Below, one piece after another: positions 19,036 to 28,429 of a DNA stretch of 64,000 bases. How positions within the stretch are numbered: position 1 is the first letter of the stretch; every line of letters starts with the position of its first letter. A program made the translations under genes and the position numbers. The stretch spans positions 1 through 64,000 of the forward strand of contig JAZKDT010000059.1 in the NCBI GenBank assembly GCA_040387475.1, written 5' to 3'. The notes below the pieces were generated by a model. The model saw only the letters and a list, made by a program, of their open reading frames with translations, ran no database searches and was not told the DNA's origin. The DNA comes from UBA4416 sp040387475 (GTDB lineage: Bacteria; Bacteroidota; Bacteroidia; B-17B0; Aurantibacillaceae).

Positions 19036-19251
19036 TTAATGCTTATTTTCTAATTTTCTCAATTTTAAATCAATCGATACGAGGTAACCAATCAGGCAAA
19101 TAAAAATAATTGCCAATACTGTTATCACTACATAGATTTTCCCGTCTCTTCTAAAAGCGTCGGCCATATCGGGTGACGTTGTAACTTCCTGTGCTATTCC
19201 AAAAAATGGAAATAAAAGGCCTGTCAATATTAAAATAATTTTATTCTTCAT
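19036..19251 (-). CDS. ccmD: Small CcmD-like membrane protein
   Basis: 71 residues. A signal-peptide-like N-terminus (LLFPFFGIAQ) is followed by a linker and one transmembrane helix (IYVVITVLAIIFICLIGYLV, about residues 39-58), then a short basic tail. Size, topology and position between ccmC and ccmE match CcmD, the small subunit that helps release holo-CcmE from the CcmABC exporter. Sequence conservation in CcmD is weak, so the call rests mainly on context. Its start overlaps the end of ccmC by 11 bp, indicating translational coupling. Confidence 0.72.
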   Translation of the reverse strand: MKNKIILILTGLLFPFFGIAQEVTTSPDMADAFRRDGKIYVVITVLAIIFICLIGYLVSIDLKLRKLENKH

Positions 19252-19903
19252 TTTGTTTATGAGTTAAAATGGCTAAACGTTTTTTTACATCAAAAATCCA
19301 AAGGCTTAATAATATCCAACCGATAACAGCCGGATAAAAAACTGTACGTAAATTACTATCCATATCATACTGGGCAAATTTTGCGTTACCGCCGTTGCCC
19401 GGATGCAGAGAGTCTGTAATGCGTGGTAAGATCATAATGAATACAAACATCATTACAAATGCAAAAATATTATATACGGCAGCAATGCGGGCTTTCTTTT
19501 GTTCATCTTCAATAGAACTTCTTAAAATAAAATACGCCAGGTAAATTAAAACAGCAATGGCAACCCCATTTAATTTAGGATCTTTAAATGTCCACCAGGT
19601 TAACCAGGTAAACTTGGCCCACATACAACCGGTTAATAAGCCAGGCAGGGCAAAAAACAATCCTGTTTGCGCTGCCTGATTACTGATGAGATCAGATTGC
19701 AGATCGTTTTTAGCCAGCTGTTTGATGGCGTATACTACTGATAAACCCATTTGAAACAACATGGCAAACCAAATAGGCACATGATAATAAACGTTACGAA
19801 TAGTTTCGTTTAAAATATCTAAACGAGGAACGTTGTTCAACAAACCCCATACAATTGAGTACAGGATAAGGATGACACTTGATATTTTCCACCATTTAAG
19901 CAT
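19241..19903 (-). CDS. ccmC: Haem exporter/handling protein CcmC
   Basis: About 220 residues with six hydrophobic helices. The WWD-type segment reads CMWAKFTWLTWWTFKDPKLN, and conserved His-bearing loops flank it (NVYYHVPIWF before, SLHPGNGGN after), as in CcmC. CcmC loads haem onto CcmE in the periplasm. An ATG at 19903 is preferred to the longer frame starting at 19951. It gives MLKWWKISS, directly before the first helix, and a 4-bp gap from the ccmB stop; the longer frame would run 44 bp into ccmB. Confidence 0.92.
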   Translation of the reverse strand: MLKWWKISSVILILYSIVWGLLNNVPRLDILNETIRNVYYHVPIWFAMLFQMGLSVVYAIKQLAKNDLQSDLISNQAAQTGLFFALPGLLTGCMWAKFTWLTWWTFKDPKLNGVAIAVLIYLAYFILRSSIEDEQKKARIAAVYNIFAFVMMFVFIMILPRITDSLHPGNGGNAKFAQYDMDSNLRTVFYPAVIGWILLSLWIFDVKKRLAILTHKQNEE

Positions 19904-19907
19904 TCGT

Positions 19908-20567
19908 TTATTCTTTCCAAAGGTAATTAAATAATAGCGTTGCCAAAGCAACTACCACAATATTTAGCATGATCAAAACCATCAGGTATTTATAGCTCAC
20001 GGCCCATCCAAGATCGTCAATAGCATACTTACTTAATTTAATGGAAACCAAGAGTAAAGGTAACAACACCGGAAAACTCAAAATGGCCATTAAACTCATG
20101 TTATTGCCTGCTTTGGAAGCGATTGCGCTCATTAAACTCAATACACCCGAGAAAGCGGTTGAACTGAATAATAAGCTCAGCAAAAACATTCCCATATCTT
20201 TTACTACACTCCCTACAAACCAAGAGTAAAAGAAAAAGGTTAGCAAGCTCAATACAGCCATTAACAGCATATTGTAAATGATCTTGCTTAAAATAAAATG
20301 CTGTGGATGATAATAAAGGTAGTTGTAAAGCCCTTTTCCTTTGGTCTCCTGCATAAAGCTTTTGCTGGAAACGCTTACCGCTATAAAAGCGAAAATAACC
20401 CAAAATAAGGCATTCCAGGTAATTTTGTCCATTTTACCCTGGAAACACAAAACAGAAATGAAAACTGTCGCAACTATATAAACTAAAATTCCGGCAAGAG
20501 TTGACTTCTGCCGGAATTCCAGTAAGAATTCTTTTTTAATAAGTTGAGATAATAATTGCGTGCTCAT
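19908..20567 (-). CDS. ccmB: Haem exporter membrane subunit CcmB
   Basis: 219 residues, six transmembrane helices, with the CcmB-type N-terminus (LIKKEFLLEFRQKSTLAGILVY cut into a cytoplasmic helix plus first span) and KSFMQETKGKGLYNYLYYHP. CcmB is the permease partner of the ATPase CcmA. No ccmA is present in this window, so it must be encoded elsewhere. This is the first gene of a minus-strand series ccmB-ccmC-ccmD-ccmE-VOC-ccmF-DUF2520-kdsC with gaps of 16 bp or less or overlaps, most likely one operon. Confidence 0.92.
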   Translation of the reverse strand: MSTQLLSQLIKKEFLLEFRQKSTLAGILVYIVATVFISVLCFQGKMDKITWNALFWVIFAFIAVSVSSKSFMQETKGKGLYNYLYYHPQHFILSKIIYNMLLMAVLSLLTFFFYSWFVGSVVKDMGMFLLSLLFSSTAFSGVLSLMSAIASKAGNNMSLMAILSFPVLLPLLLVSIKLSKYAIDDLGWAVSYKYLMVLIMLNIVVVALATLLFNYLWKE

Positions 20568-20608
20568 TGAGGGCCCAAATTTACGCCCAAATCCTGAAAA
20601 TCACAATT

Positions 20609-23600
20609 TTATCGCATCAATTGCACATATCCTTCATAATGGTTAGGAGTAGCTTCAGGAACAGTTAAAATAAAGAAATAGGTTCCATCAGTGTGTCCGC
20701 CGCCATTCCAGTCATTTTTATAATTATCCTGTTCAAAAACTTTTTTACCCCAACGGTTAAAAATTGTTAAGTGATTACTTCCCAGCAATTCCAGGTTCTT
20801 AAATTTCAATAATTCGTTGGCACCGTCGCCATTTGGTGTAAATACGTTTGGCACCTCAATTACAGCGTCAACTACATACCACAGAGTATCCCTGTCCGAA
20901 CATCCGCTTGAACCGGTAACGGTTATAACAACGGGGAAAGTTCCGGCCATGGTATAAAAATGATTCACCGGATTACCATTAGCACCATTCCCGTCTCCAA
21001 ATGTCCAGCTGGTGCTGGTTATAGAGCCTGTTGAAATAGTGGAAGTACTTGTAAAATCAATAACCGTTGTTGGTGTAACAGGCGATGGCGGTGTGGCAGT
21101 AAAACTTGCTACCGGTATGACATCATTAAAAACCGTAGTTGTGTTAGTTGCTATACAACCTTGCGCATCCATGAAAGTAACGCTCACATTTCCTGCCGTA
21201 CACATCAGTGTCGAATCGGCTGTGGAACTGTTGTTAGACCATGCATAAGAATAGGGAGTAAAAGAAGATGTACCTGTTGCTGTAATTTCAGCACAATCGC
21301 CCGGACAAATAACAAAATCAGGAGAGAATAAACTTACTGAAGGACTTGATTTAACCGTTGCTACTGTTGCCATGCCCACGCATAAATTAGCATCTGTTAC
21401 TATAACTGCATAATTTCCCTGAGTAGACGTTGTTGCTGTAGCAGCCGTTCCAAGCGCTGAGGGTGTCCATGCGTATGAATAACTTGTTGATCCTCCAATC
21501 CCTGCTGTAACAGTTGGCGTTAACGTTGCATTAAACCCATTACAGAAAATAACCGGCAAAGCCGACATACTTACAGTAGGATTTGGCACAGCGATAACAG
21601 TACAGGTATTTGAAACAAGACTAACACATCCGGTAGTACTATTAGTTACCTGTAATGTTAATACTGTTGGCGTAGTAACCGTTAAAGAAGGCGTATGTAC
21701 TCCATTACTCCAGGTATACGTATAAACCCCTGCCGGGGAGAAAGAAATAGCTGCAACGGTGTTGCTTGTTCCTGAACACATACTCACACTGGCAGGAATA
21801 ACCACTGTTGGCGTAGGACTGATGTTGACATTGATAGAAGCTGTTGCAATACAGTTATTAGCGTCAACGGTTACCGTGTAAATTCCTGCACTGGTCACGG
21901 TAGTTGTTTGAGCCGTTCCACCGCCTGTCCAGCTATAACTTGTAGCGCCGGAAATAGATGCCGTAAGCGTTGTTGTTCCTGCCCCACAAATAGAAAGCGG
22001 GTTGGCTGTTATTCCCACTGTTGGTGACGAAGCAGAAACGACAAACGGCACTGAGCCTGTACAACCATTTACATCGGTTACAGAAACTGTATAGTTAGTT
22101 GTTCCTGTTAAAGAAGCTGTTGGAGTATTGATAGCGCCCGGTGTCCAGGTATAAGTATCATAGGCCGGCATTCCGCTTGCCGGTGGATTAAGTGCTAATG
22201 TAGTGCTGGTTGCAGGCGGACAATAATTTAACGCCCCAAAAACCGAAGGAGTTGGAATTGGGTTAGAAGAGATCGTTACAATGCATTTGTTAGACGTATC
22301 GCTCACACAACCTGTTGTATTATTAGTAACCAGTAATGATATAACTGAGTTAGCACTTACTGTTGTAAAAGGTGAATGGGTTCCATCACTCCAGGTGTAG
22401 GTATAAACACCGGCCGGCGTGAAAGAAACCACGGAAACTGTACCACTTGATCCGGCACATAAATTAAGAGACGGTGTTATGACCACTGAAGGCGTAGGCG
22501 TTATATTAACGTTAATGGTTTGTGTAGACGTACAGTTATTTGCAAGCACGGTTACCGAATAGACACCAGCTGCGTTTACCGTTGTAGTTTGCGCTGTTCC
22601 CCCATTTGACCAGCTATAACTGGTTGCTCCCGAAATTGAAGCAGTAAGGGTGGTGGTGCCTGTTCCACAAATGGCAGTTGGATTAGCTGTAATACCAACA
22701 GTTGGCGAAGCGGTAGACACTGTAAAGGTAGTAAAACCTGTACAACCATTAGCATCAGTTACTTTAACCGTATAGGTTTTACCTGCAAAAGTTCCATTTA
22801 AAGCAGCCGTAGGTGTATTAACAGGGCCTGGCGTCCAGGTATAAGTATTATAGGCTGCCATTCCCGGTAGCGGAGGATTTAAAGACAACGTTGTACTAGT
22901 TGCGGGTGGACAATAATTTAACGGTCCCAATACTACAGGCACTGGGTTTGGGAATACCTGAATAGTATCGGAAGATGATTTATAGCAACCGGTTTTTTTA
23001 ACAGTGACATAATAAACTCCAGTAGTATTCGCAATGGTTGAACAACCACTGGTACCATTGCTCCAGTATACATTATCATAGCTCGAGCAATTGATCAGGT
23101 TTAAAGTAGCCCCCGGGGTTGCACACACTGTTCCGGATGGAGACGATGATAACGTTGGCTGAGGAATGGATAAATTCTCAATTTTAATAAAATAGGTTGC
23201 TGATGTGGATAATGGTGGTGTGCCGTTATCTGTTCCGGTAATAACTACCGTATGCACTCCCGTTAAAGTTGGACTGGCTACTACCATCCATGTATAGATG
23301 GTGGTTCCTGCCGTAGTAGTTGTAACTCCTAAAGGTTGAAAGTTTGAGCCTAAAGTAGCAGCTGTTCCGTTGATAGTAATAGATTGAGTACTTTCCGGTG
23401 CTAAAAAGGTAGTGGTGTAAACTAAGGTATCGCCTAATGAACAAATTTTTAATGTGTCTCCGCAGGACGAGCCGCCACCGGTTGCATCCTGAACAATTGG
23501 AGGCAAATTATTGTTAGTACCACAGGTATTGAAAAAATACGATTTATTATCTAAAAAAGACACGCCGTCATTTAAACCGTAAGGCCCGTCATAAGAAATG

Positions 23601-24412
23601 CCCGGAGCATCAAAACGTCCGATTTGAACAAAGTTGGTGCCATCTCCTTTATTAACACCAACCGTAGAAGGTACTCCGCCAAAACCACCCACACCCTGTG
23701 AAGCAGAACCTGTAGTCCATTGCATATCACCGTAACAAAAAGCAACATTATTACCATTGGGAAGAATAGGATCTGATCCGTCGGTAATAATCAGCTGAAA
23801 ATCATTTAATTTATCTGCCATAGAGCTATAGTAACCCACATTACTCCATTTAACAATTAAAGAGGTAGCCGTTTTTTTGAAATAAGGTAAACCGCTTGAC
23901 GCATTTCTGGTATCTACATCGCCCCAAAATGGCGCAATCATTACAAAACCCGGATCAGGGAATGGATTTGAACTAAAAGTAGAGTAAGGGCTTCCAAAAG
24001 AGATATTACCGTTATTATTGATATAACAGCTTGTATAGGTTGTTCCATAAAAACAGAAGCTGAATCCTAATGGAATTAATGCCGTAGAGCCATCATCATT
24101 ACGATATTCAGGTGCAATGCCCGAAGTGATAGGCACTACCGAAAAGGTGGGATCTACCGGAACCATACATTGGCAGGCACCGGTACTATTGGTTTTTGCT
24201 GCTGATGGCATACCAAGCGTTAGGTCGCCTTTGGTTTGATTAACTCCAGGATTAGTATTTGTGGCGTTATTAATAAATTTATAATTGGCCTGAGGCAATA
24301 ATTGTCCGCTTGCTTTTAAATTTTGGTAGCTTTGTACTGTTGTAAGAATAGTTTGCGCTTTAAAAAACGAAACAGTTAACAACAAACAAAAAAGTACATT
24401 TAATTTTTTCAT
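20609..24412 (-). CDS. Secreted nidogen-like/Ig-repeat protein with type B T9SS sorting domain
   Basis: 1267 residues. A signal peptide (to about residue 19) precedes a nidogen-like domain at about residues 85-300 (PLGFSFCFYGTTYTSCYINN, GFVMIAPFWGDVD, then a VSFLDNKSYFFNTC end). Several Ig/PKD-like and SprB-like beta-sandwich units follow, two of which form a tandem copy of about 230 residues. A PKD domain (TSWTFGDGNG) and a gliding-motility-associated C-terminal sorting domain (VFTPNGDGANELLKF, TIFNRWGKKVFEQ, GTYFFIL) end the protein. It is predicted to be exported by T9SS and held at the surface. No enzyme motif was seen, so adhesin or matrix protein is the likely role. It is divergent from the glutathione peroxidase gene. 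Confidence 0.9.
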   Translation of the reverse strand: MKKLNVLFCLLLTVSFFKAQTILTTVQSYQNLKASGQLLPQANYKFINNATNTNPGVNQTKGDLTLGMPSAAKTNSTGACQCMVPVDPTFSVVPITSGIAPEYRNDDGSTALIPLGFSFCFYGTTYTSCYINNNGNISFGSPYSTFSSNPFPDPGFVMIAPFWGDVDTRNASSGLPYFKKTATSLIVKWSNVGYYSSMADKLNDFQLIITDGSDPILPNGNNVAFCYGDMQWTTGSASQGVGGFGGVPSTVGVNKGDGTNFVQIGRFDAPGISYDGPYGLNDGVSFLDNKSYFFNTCGTNNNLPPIVQDATGGGSSCGDTLKICSLGDTLVYTTTFLAPESTQSITINGTAATLGSNFQPLGVTTTTAGTTIYTWMVVASPTLTGVHTVVITGTDNGTPPLSTSATYFIKIENLSIPQPTLSSSPSGTVCATPGATLNLINCSSYDNVYWSNGTSGCSTIANTTGVYYVTVKKTGCYKSSSDTIQVFPNPVPVVLGPLNYCPPATSTTLSLNPPLPGMAAYNTYTWTPGPVNTPTAALNGTFAGKTYTVKVTDANGCTGFTTFTVSTASPTVGITANPTAICGTGTTTLTASISGATSYSWSNGGTAQTTTVNAAGVYSVTVLANNCTSTQTINVNITPTPSVVITPSLNLCAGSSGTVSVVSFTPAGVYTYTWSDGTHSPFTTVSANSVISLLVTNNTTGCVSDTSNKCIVTISSNPIPTPSVFGALNYCPPATSTTLALNPPASGMPAYDTYTWTPGAINTPTASLTGTTNYTVSVTDVNGCTGSVPFVVSASSPTVGITANPLSICGAGTTTLTASISGATSYSWTGGGTAQTTTVTSAGIYTVTVDANNCIATASINVNISPTPTVVIPASVSMCSGTSNTVAAISFSPAGVYTYTWSNGVHTPSLTVTTPTVLTLQVTNSTTGCVSLVSNTCTVIAVPNPTVSMSALPVIFCNGFNATLTPTVTAGIGGSTSYSYAWTPSALGTAATATTSTQGNYAVIVTDANLCVGMATVATVKSSPSVSLFSPDFVICPGDCAEITATGTSSFTPYSYAWSNNSSTADSTLMCTAGNVSVTFMDAQGCIATNTTTVFNDVIPVASFTATPPSPVTPTTVIDFTSTSTISTGSITSTSWTFGDGNGANGNPVNHFYTMAGTFPVVITVTGSSGCSDRDTLWYVVDAVIEVPNVFTPNGDGANELLKFKNLELLGSNHLTIFNRWGKKVFEQDNYKNDWNGGGHTDGTYFFILTVPEATPNHYEGYVQLMR
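21590..22930 (-). repeat. Tandem duplication of about 690 bp inside the nidogen-like gene
   Basis: Two adjacent copies (about 21590-22240 and 22280-22930) encode the same series: LNYCPPATSTTL, YTWTPG, PTVGITANP, TLTASISGATSYSW, INVNI-PTP, PAGVYTYTWS, TTGCVS. The repeated GGACAATAATTTAACG sites lie about 690 bp apart. Confidence 0.8.
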
Positions 24413-24488
24413 GTGATTTTCCTTTTATATAGGGAGTTAAAAATAGCATTTATTAATTATTATATCAAATTATCCACTCATTAATACC

Positions 24489-25052
24489 ATGAATAAACTA
24501 ATTATCCCGCTGTTTATAGTTGCAATTGCAACATCTTTAGTTGCTTTTATGCGAAAAAAAGGAACACCTAATTCCTCTTTACATCAATTTAAAGCAACTA
24601 CACTTGAAGGACAGGTAATAGATTTTGCATCTCTCAAGGGCAAAAAAATACTGATTGTAAACACAGCCAGTAAATGTGGATTTACGCCGCAGTACAAGGA
24701 ATTGGAGGAGTTATACGAAACTTACAAAGACAAAAATTTTACGATCGTGGGATTTCCCTGTAACCAGTTTGGCAACCAGGAACCTGGAAACAGTTCTGAC
24801 ATCAAATCTTTTTGTACCAGGAACTACGGCGTTACTTTTACTATGATGGAAAAAGTAAATGTAAAAGGCGATAGCATCAGCGAAATTTACAAATGGCTTA
24901 CCAGTAAAGATATGAATGGAGTTGAAGGCAGCTCCGTGAAATGGAACTTTCAGAAATACATGATTGATGAAAATGGTTTTTTAATAGGTCATGTTGGTTC
25001 CATTAAATCTCCAAAATGTGATAAGATCATCAACTGGATAGAAGGAAAGTAA
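24489..25052 (+). CDS. Glutathione peroxidase family (thiol peroxidase), membrane-anchored or exported
   Basis: 187 residues. An N-terminal hydrophobic segment (about residues 3-20) is absent from most cytosolic homologues. The peroxidase domain has NTASKCGFTPQY with peroxidatic Cys63, FPCNQFGNQEPG with Cys91 and the catalytic Gln, and VKWNFQKY with the catalytic Trp and Asn. Such Cys-type enzymes usually reduce hydroperoxides with thioredoxin rather than glutathione, although which thiol is used cannot be seen here. The hydrophobic N-terminus points to the periplasmic side of the inner membrane. It is convergent with an SDR gene, and the two stop codons abut. Confidence 0.9.
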   Translation: MNKLIIPLFIVAIATSLVAFMRKKGTPNSSLHQFKATTLEGQVIDFASLKGKKILIVNTASKCGFTPQYKELEELYETYKDKNFTIVGFPCNQFGNQEPGNSSDIKSFCTRNYGVTFTMMEKVNVKGDSISEIYKWLTSKDMNGVEGSSVKWNFQKYMIDENGFLIGHVGSIKSPKCDKIINWIEGK

Positions 25053-25802
25053 TTATCTTAAAACCGTAGTGGCATTTGCCTGGATAGTTGGCATGAGGAT
25101 AACATCGTTAACATTAACATGTGCCGGACGACTCGCCATCCAATAAATGGTTTCCGCAACATCCTCAGGTTTTAAAGGCACTATATTTTCATATACTTTT
25201 TTAGCCCTTTCAGCATCGCCATCAAACCGAACAATACTAAATTCGGTTTCCACCATTCCCGGATTTACAGCGGAAACACGAATTCCGTGAGGTAAAAGAT
25301 CAATCCGCATTCCTTTGTTTAAAGCGTCAACAGCATGCTTGGTGGCACAATATACATTGCCATTTGCATATACCTCCTTACCTGCTATAGAGCCAACGTT
25401 AATAATATGCCCTTTTTTATGAGCGATCATGATTTGTGAAACATGTTTCGTAACATACAACAATCCTTTGATATTTGTGTCTATCATTTGTTCCCAATGT
25501 GCCAGTTTTCCATCCTGTATAGTTGACAAACCTGCCGCTAACCCGGCGTTATTAACCAATACATCTATATTCCTGTAATCTCCTGGTATGGATTTGATCG
25601 CAGCTTCCACCTGTTTCTCATCACGTACATCAAATTTCAATGTCAGCACTTGAATGGAATGCTCCTTCTCCAAAGTGGTTTTAAGGTCTTGCAAGCGATC
25701 CTCTCTCCTGCCGGTAATAATCAGATTGTATCCGTTTCTGGCAAATTCAATGGCTGTTGATTTTCCAATACCCGAAGTGGCTCCTGTAATTAATGCTATC
25801 AT
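25053..25802 (-). CDS. Short-chain dehydrogenase/reductase (classical SDR, YdfG-like)
   Basis: 249 residues, the normal size. The cofactor loop TGATSGIG is at residues 6-13, NNAG at 84-87, and the catalytic Ser138, Tyr151 and Lys155 occur in VGSIAG and YCATK. TGRREDR after strand 2 favours NADP. The C-terminal PGMVETEFSIVRF region resembles the YdfG/serine 3-dehydrogenase group, which oxidises hydroxy acids such as serine or 3-hydroxypropionate. The exact substrate is not determined by sequence. It is a stand-alone gene convergent with the glutathione peroxidase. Confidence 0.9.
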   Translation of the reverse strand: MIALITGATSGIGKSTAIEFARNGYNLIITGRREDRLQDLKTTLEKEHSIQVLTLKFDVRDEKQVEAAIKSIPGDYRNIDVLVNNAGLAAGLSTIQDGKLAHWEQMIDTNIKGLLYVTKHVSQIMIAHKKGHIINVGSIAGKEVYANGNVYCATKHAVDALNKGMRIDLLPHGIRVSAVNPGMVETEFSIVRFDGDAERAKKVYENIVPLKPEDVAETIYWMASRPAHVNVNDVILMPTIQANATTVLR

Positions 25803-25996
25803 AATTTTTTGTATCGCTACAAAGATAAATATAAAACAGTAGCTGTGTATAAAACTTAAAATGAGCCAAAAACCAAGGGAAATAATGCTTATATTTATGC
25901 AGCTCTTTTTTAAGCGCTGGAATTTAACGTATTAACATTCACAGCTTTGCAACAACATTTGAGTTGATTGTATTAGCTTACTAAATATATATAATT

Positions 25997-27454
25997 ATGG
26001 CATGTGGTACCTGCTCTACAGGAGACGATAAAAATGGCGGTGTCCCCGCGGGATGTAACAATAACGGATCATGCGGCACCGGTGGTGGCTGTAATAAACT
26101 AAACGTATTCGACTGGCTTGGAAACATGAGTTTGCCTGAAGGGCAAGCGCCCTGCGATGTAGTTGAAATTCGCTTTAAAAATTCCCGTAAAGAATTTTAT
26201 CGTAACGTTAACAATTTAACTTTGAATGTAGGCGACATTGTTGCCACAGAAGCGTCTCCCGGCCATGACATTGGCGTGGTTTCCGTTACCGGCGAATTAG
26301 TAAGACTTCAGTTAAAGAAGAAAAACATCAGTTATGCCAGCGAAGAAATCAAAAAAGTATACCGCAAGGCAAAACAACAGGATATTGATAAATGGAAAGA
26401 AGCTCAGGCTTTGGAAGTTGAATCCATGTTTAAATCCAGAACACTGGCATTGAAGCTTGGCTTACAAATGAAGATAAGCGATGTGGAATACCAGGGTGAT
26501 AAAAGCAAAGCGGTATTTTATTACACTGCTGATGGCCGCGTGGATTTCAGGGAGCTGATCAAAGTGATGGCCGATACGTTTAAAGTACGTATTGAAATGC
26601 GCCAGATCGGTGCTCGCCAGGAAGCTGCCCGCCTGGGTGCTATTGGCTCTTGCGGACGTGAATTATGCTGCTCTACCTGGTTAAATGATTTCAGAACTGT
26701 TTCTACCTCGGCTGCCCGTTACCAGCAGTTGTCATTAAATCCATTAAAGCTGGCCGGGCAATGTGGTAAATTAAAATGCTGCTTAAATTATGAGTTAGAT
26801 AGTTACCAGGATGCCTTAAAAGAATTTCCGGAAATTGACAATCGCCGTTTGGCTACCGAAAAAGGATTTGCTTTTCACCAAAAGACCGATATTTTTAAAC
26901 GCATCATCTGGTGGAGCTATACCAGTGAACCTGATGTGTTTGTTCCCTTAACCATTGCGCGAACAAAAGAGATTTTCAGGTTAAATGCTGATAATATTAA
27001 ACCCGCTGATTTACTGGAGCCAAAACAATTCAAGGAATTGGAAATTGTGAAACAGCCGGATTACGAAAACGTTGTGGGGCAGGATTCCTTAACGCGTTTT
27101 GATAGTTTGAAAAAGAAAAACAACAACAACAACCGAAACAAAAATAATAACCGTAAGCCAAATCCTAATCAGAAACCACAGGGCGACGCTTCTGTAAACG
27201 CGGCCGGCAAAAATGCTACCGGTGAAAAACAGCCGCAACATAATAAACCGCAACACAAACCCCAGAACCAAAATAAGCCGAATCCTAACCAGAATAAACC
27301 GCAGAATCCGAATCCAAACAAGCCGCAAAATAATGGGCCGTTAAAACAACCGCCGCAAAAAAATGCGCAACAAGGGCAGGGACCAAAACCTCAACATAAA
27401 AAACCGGTTCACAATCATAAACCAAAACCTAAACCAGATGGTGGCAATGCGTAA
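25997..27454 (+). CDS. ricT: RicT/PSP1-domain protein with Cys-rich head and Asn/Pro/Lys tail
   Basis: 485 residues. The N-terminus has a cluster of six Cys (residues 3-32). The PSP1/RicT core (about 45-320) includes RFKNSRKEFY, GDIVATEASPGHDIGVV, and two Cys motifs, GSCGRELCC near residue 217 and GQCGKLKCC near 254. RicT-type proteins belong to an Fe-S-bearing complex that affects RNA maturation in Firmicutes; in Bacteroidota the role is less clear. From about residue 372 to the end the protein is low-complexity, rich in N, P, K, Q and H, probably disordered and possibly RNA-binding. The stop overlaps the gldH start by 8 bp. Confidence 0.88.
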   Translation: MACGTCSTGDDKNGGVPAGCNNNGSCGTGGGCNKLNVFDWLGNMSLPEGQAPCDVVEIRFKNSRKEFYRNVNNLTLNVGDIVATEASPGHDIGVVSVTGELVRLQLKKKNISYASEEIKKVYRKAKQQDIDKWKEAQALEVESMFKSRTLALKLGLQMKISDVEYQGDKSKAVFYYTADGRVDFRELIKVMADTFKVRIEMRQIGARQEAARLGAIGSCGRELCCSTWLNDFRTVSTSAARYQQLSLNPLKLAGQCGKLKCCLNYELDSYQDALKEFPEIDNRRLATEKGFAFHQKTDIFKRIIWWSYTSEPDVFVPLTIARTKEIFRLNADNIKPADLLEPKQFKELEIVKQPDYENVVGQDSLTRFDSLKKKNNNNNRNKNNNRKPNPNQKPQGDASVNAAGKNATGEKQPQHNKPQHKPQNQNKPNPNQNKPQNPNPNKPQNNGPLKQPPQKNAQQGQGPKPQHKKPVHNHKPKPKPDGGNA

Positions 27455-27914
27455 AATTTTAATGATCAGTTGCGTGACGCTTTGCATAGCATTTATGTCT
27501 TGTAACAAAAATGTGGTGTTTAGCGAGTACACTAAAATTCCGGAAGAAGGATGGAAAACAGAAAATAAATTATCCTATACGGTTGATATTACCGATAACA
27601 AACCATACCACAACGTGTTTTTAACTGTACGACACGCCGATTCTTACCCTTTCAGTAATCTCTTTGTTTTTTTAACCACTACTTATCCCGACGGAAAAAA
27701 ATCGGTTGATACGTTGGAATGTATTTTAGCCAATAAAAAAGGCGAATGGCAGGGCGATGGCGCCGGCGATTTGTGGGACAATAAAATTCCTTTGAAACAA
27801 AATTTAATGTTTCCACAAACGGGTAAATACACATTTACCTTTGAACAAGGCATGCGCCCGGATCCACTTCCTTTAATTATGGATTTCGGAATGGTGATCG
27901 AGAAGGTGAAGTAG
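27447..27914 (+). CDS. gldH: Gliding motility lipoprotein GldH
   Basis: 155 residues. The signal peptide ends in a lipobox with Cys19 (AFMSCNK). The body matches GldH: FSEYTKIPEEGW, DITDNKPYHNVFLTVRH, YPFSNLFVFLTT, GEWQGDGAGDLWDNKIPL and a final GMRPDPLPLIMDFG. GldH is needed for gliding in Flavobacterium johnsoniae but occurs widely in non-gliding Bacteroidota. The ATG at 27447 is chosen because it places a proper lipoprotein signal at the N-terminus; the longer frame from 27363 runs inside ricT. The 8-bp overlap with ricT implies coupled expression. Confidence 0.93.
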   Translation: MRKILMISCVTLCIAFMSCNKNVVFSEYTKIPEEGWKTENKLSYTVDITDNKPYHNVFLTVRHADSYPFSNLFVFLTTTYPDGKKSVDTLECILANKKGEWQGDGAGDLWDNKIPLKQNLMFPQTGKYTFTFEQGMRPDPLPLIMDFGMVIEKVK

Positions 27915-27922
27915 GATTACTC

Positions 27923-28348
27923 ATGAGATATTTATTATTTCTGTTAAGTTTTGCGTTTTGGAGTTGCCACAACGTACCTCAAGTTGACAGGCTAACTACG
28001 CTTGATTTTGAACATCCATCTGTTTTACGCAATCCTGAATGCTCATTTATTGTAGTAAAAGAAAAAATCTGTGGTGTGTGGATTGGAAAAAAAAGTGTTT
28101 TATCAAAAGACACAACTATGGGCTCATACACCTTAACAATAGACTACATTAGTAATGGATCTCTCAATTTGCTTGAAATAACAGCAGACAAATCCAGACA
28201 AACAACTTTAACAGGAGATCTTTTTATACTTGATGAAAATTATGTTATTAAATGTGACTCGTTGCAAATAATCAACATTCATTATTTATCAGACAAGCAA
28301 CTGAAGCTGGGAGAAGTGCTTTTTAAAAAAATGGAAGGCAACGGTTAG
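27923..28348 (+). CDS. Predicted lipoprotein of unknown function
   Basis: 141 residues with a short signal peptide and lipobox (FAFWSCHN, Cys15). The rest looks like small beta-rich protein: CSFIVVKEKICGVWIG, a GSYTLTIDYIS strand and a GEVLFKKM end. No family is recognised. It begins 8 bp after gldH on the same strand, so it is likely the third gene of a ricT-gldH transcript. In many Bacteroidota this position is held by a penicillin-binding protein 1A gene, which is not here. Confidence 0.65.
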   Translation: MRYLLFLLSFAFWSCHNVPQVDRLTTLDFEHPSVLRNPECSFIVVKEKICGVWIGKKSVLSKDTTMGSYTLTIDYISNGSLNLLEITADKSRQTTLTGDLFILDENYVIKCDSLQIINIHYLSDKQLKLGEVLFKKMEGNG

Positions 28349-28429
28349 TAATTTTACAGCGTCTCTATCCTACTAAACTATAATTCGATCCCATTCAACT
28401 TACCAATCTCCTCAAAATTTGTATTTAAT

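Noticed and set aside
27363..27446. Longer gldH frame starting inside ricT
   Set aside because: The added residues are a shadow of the ricT tail and would destroy the lipoprotein signal peptide.
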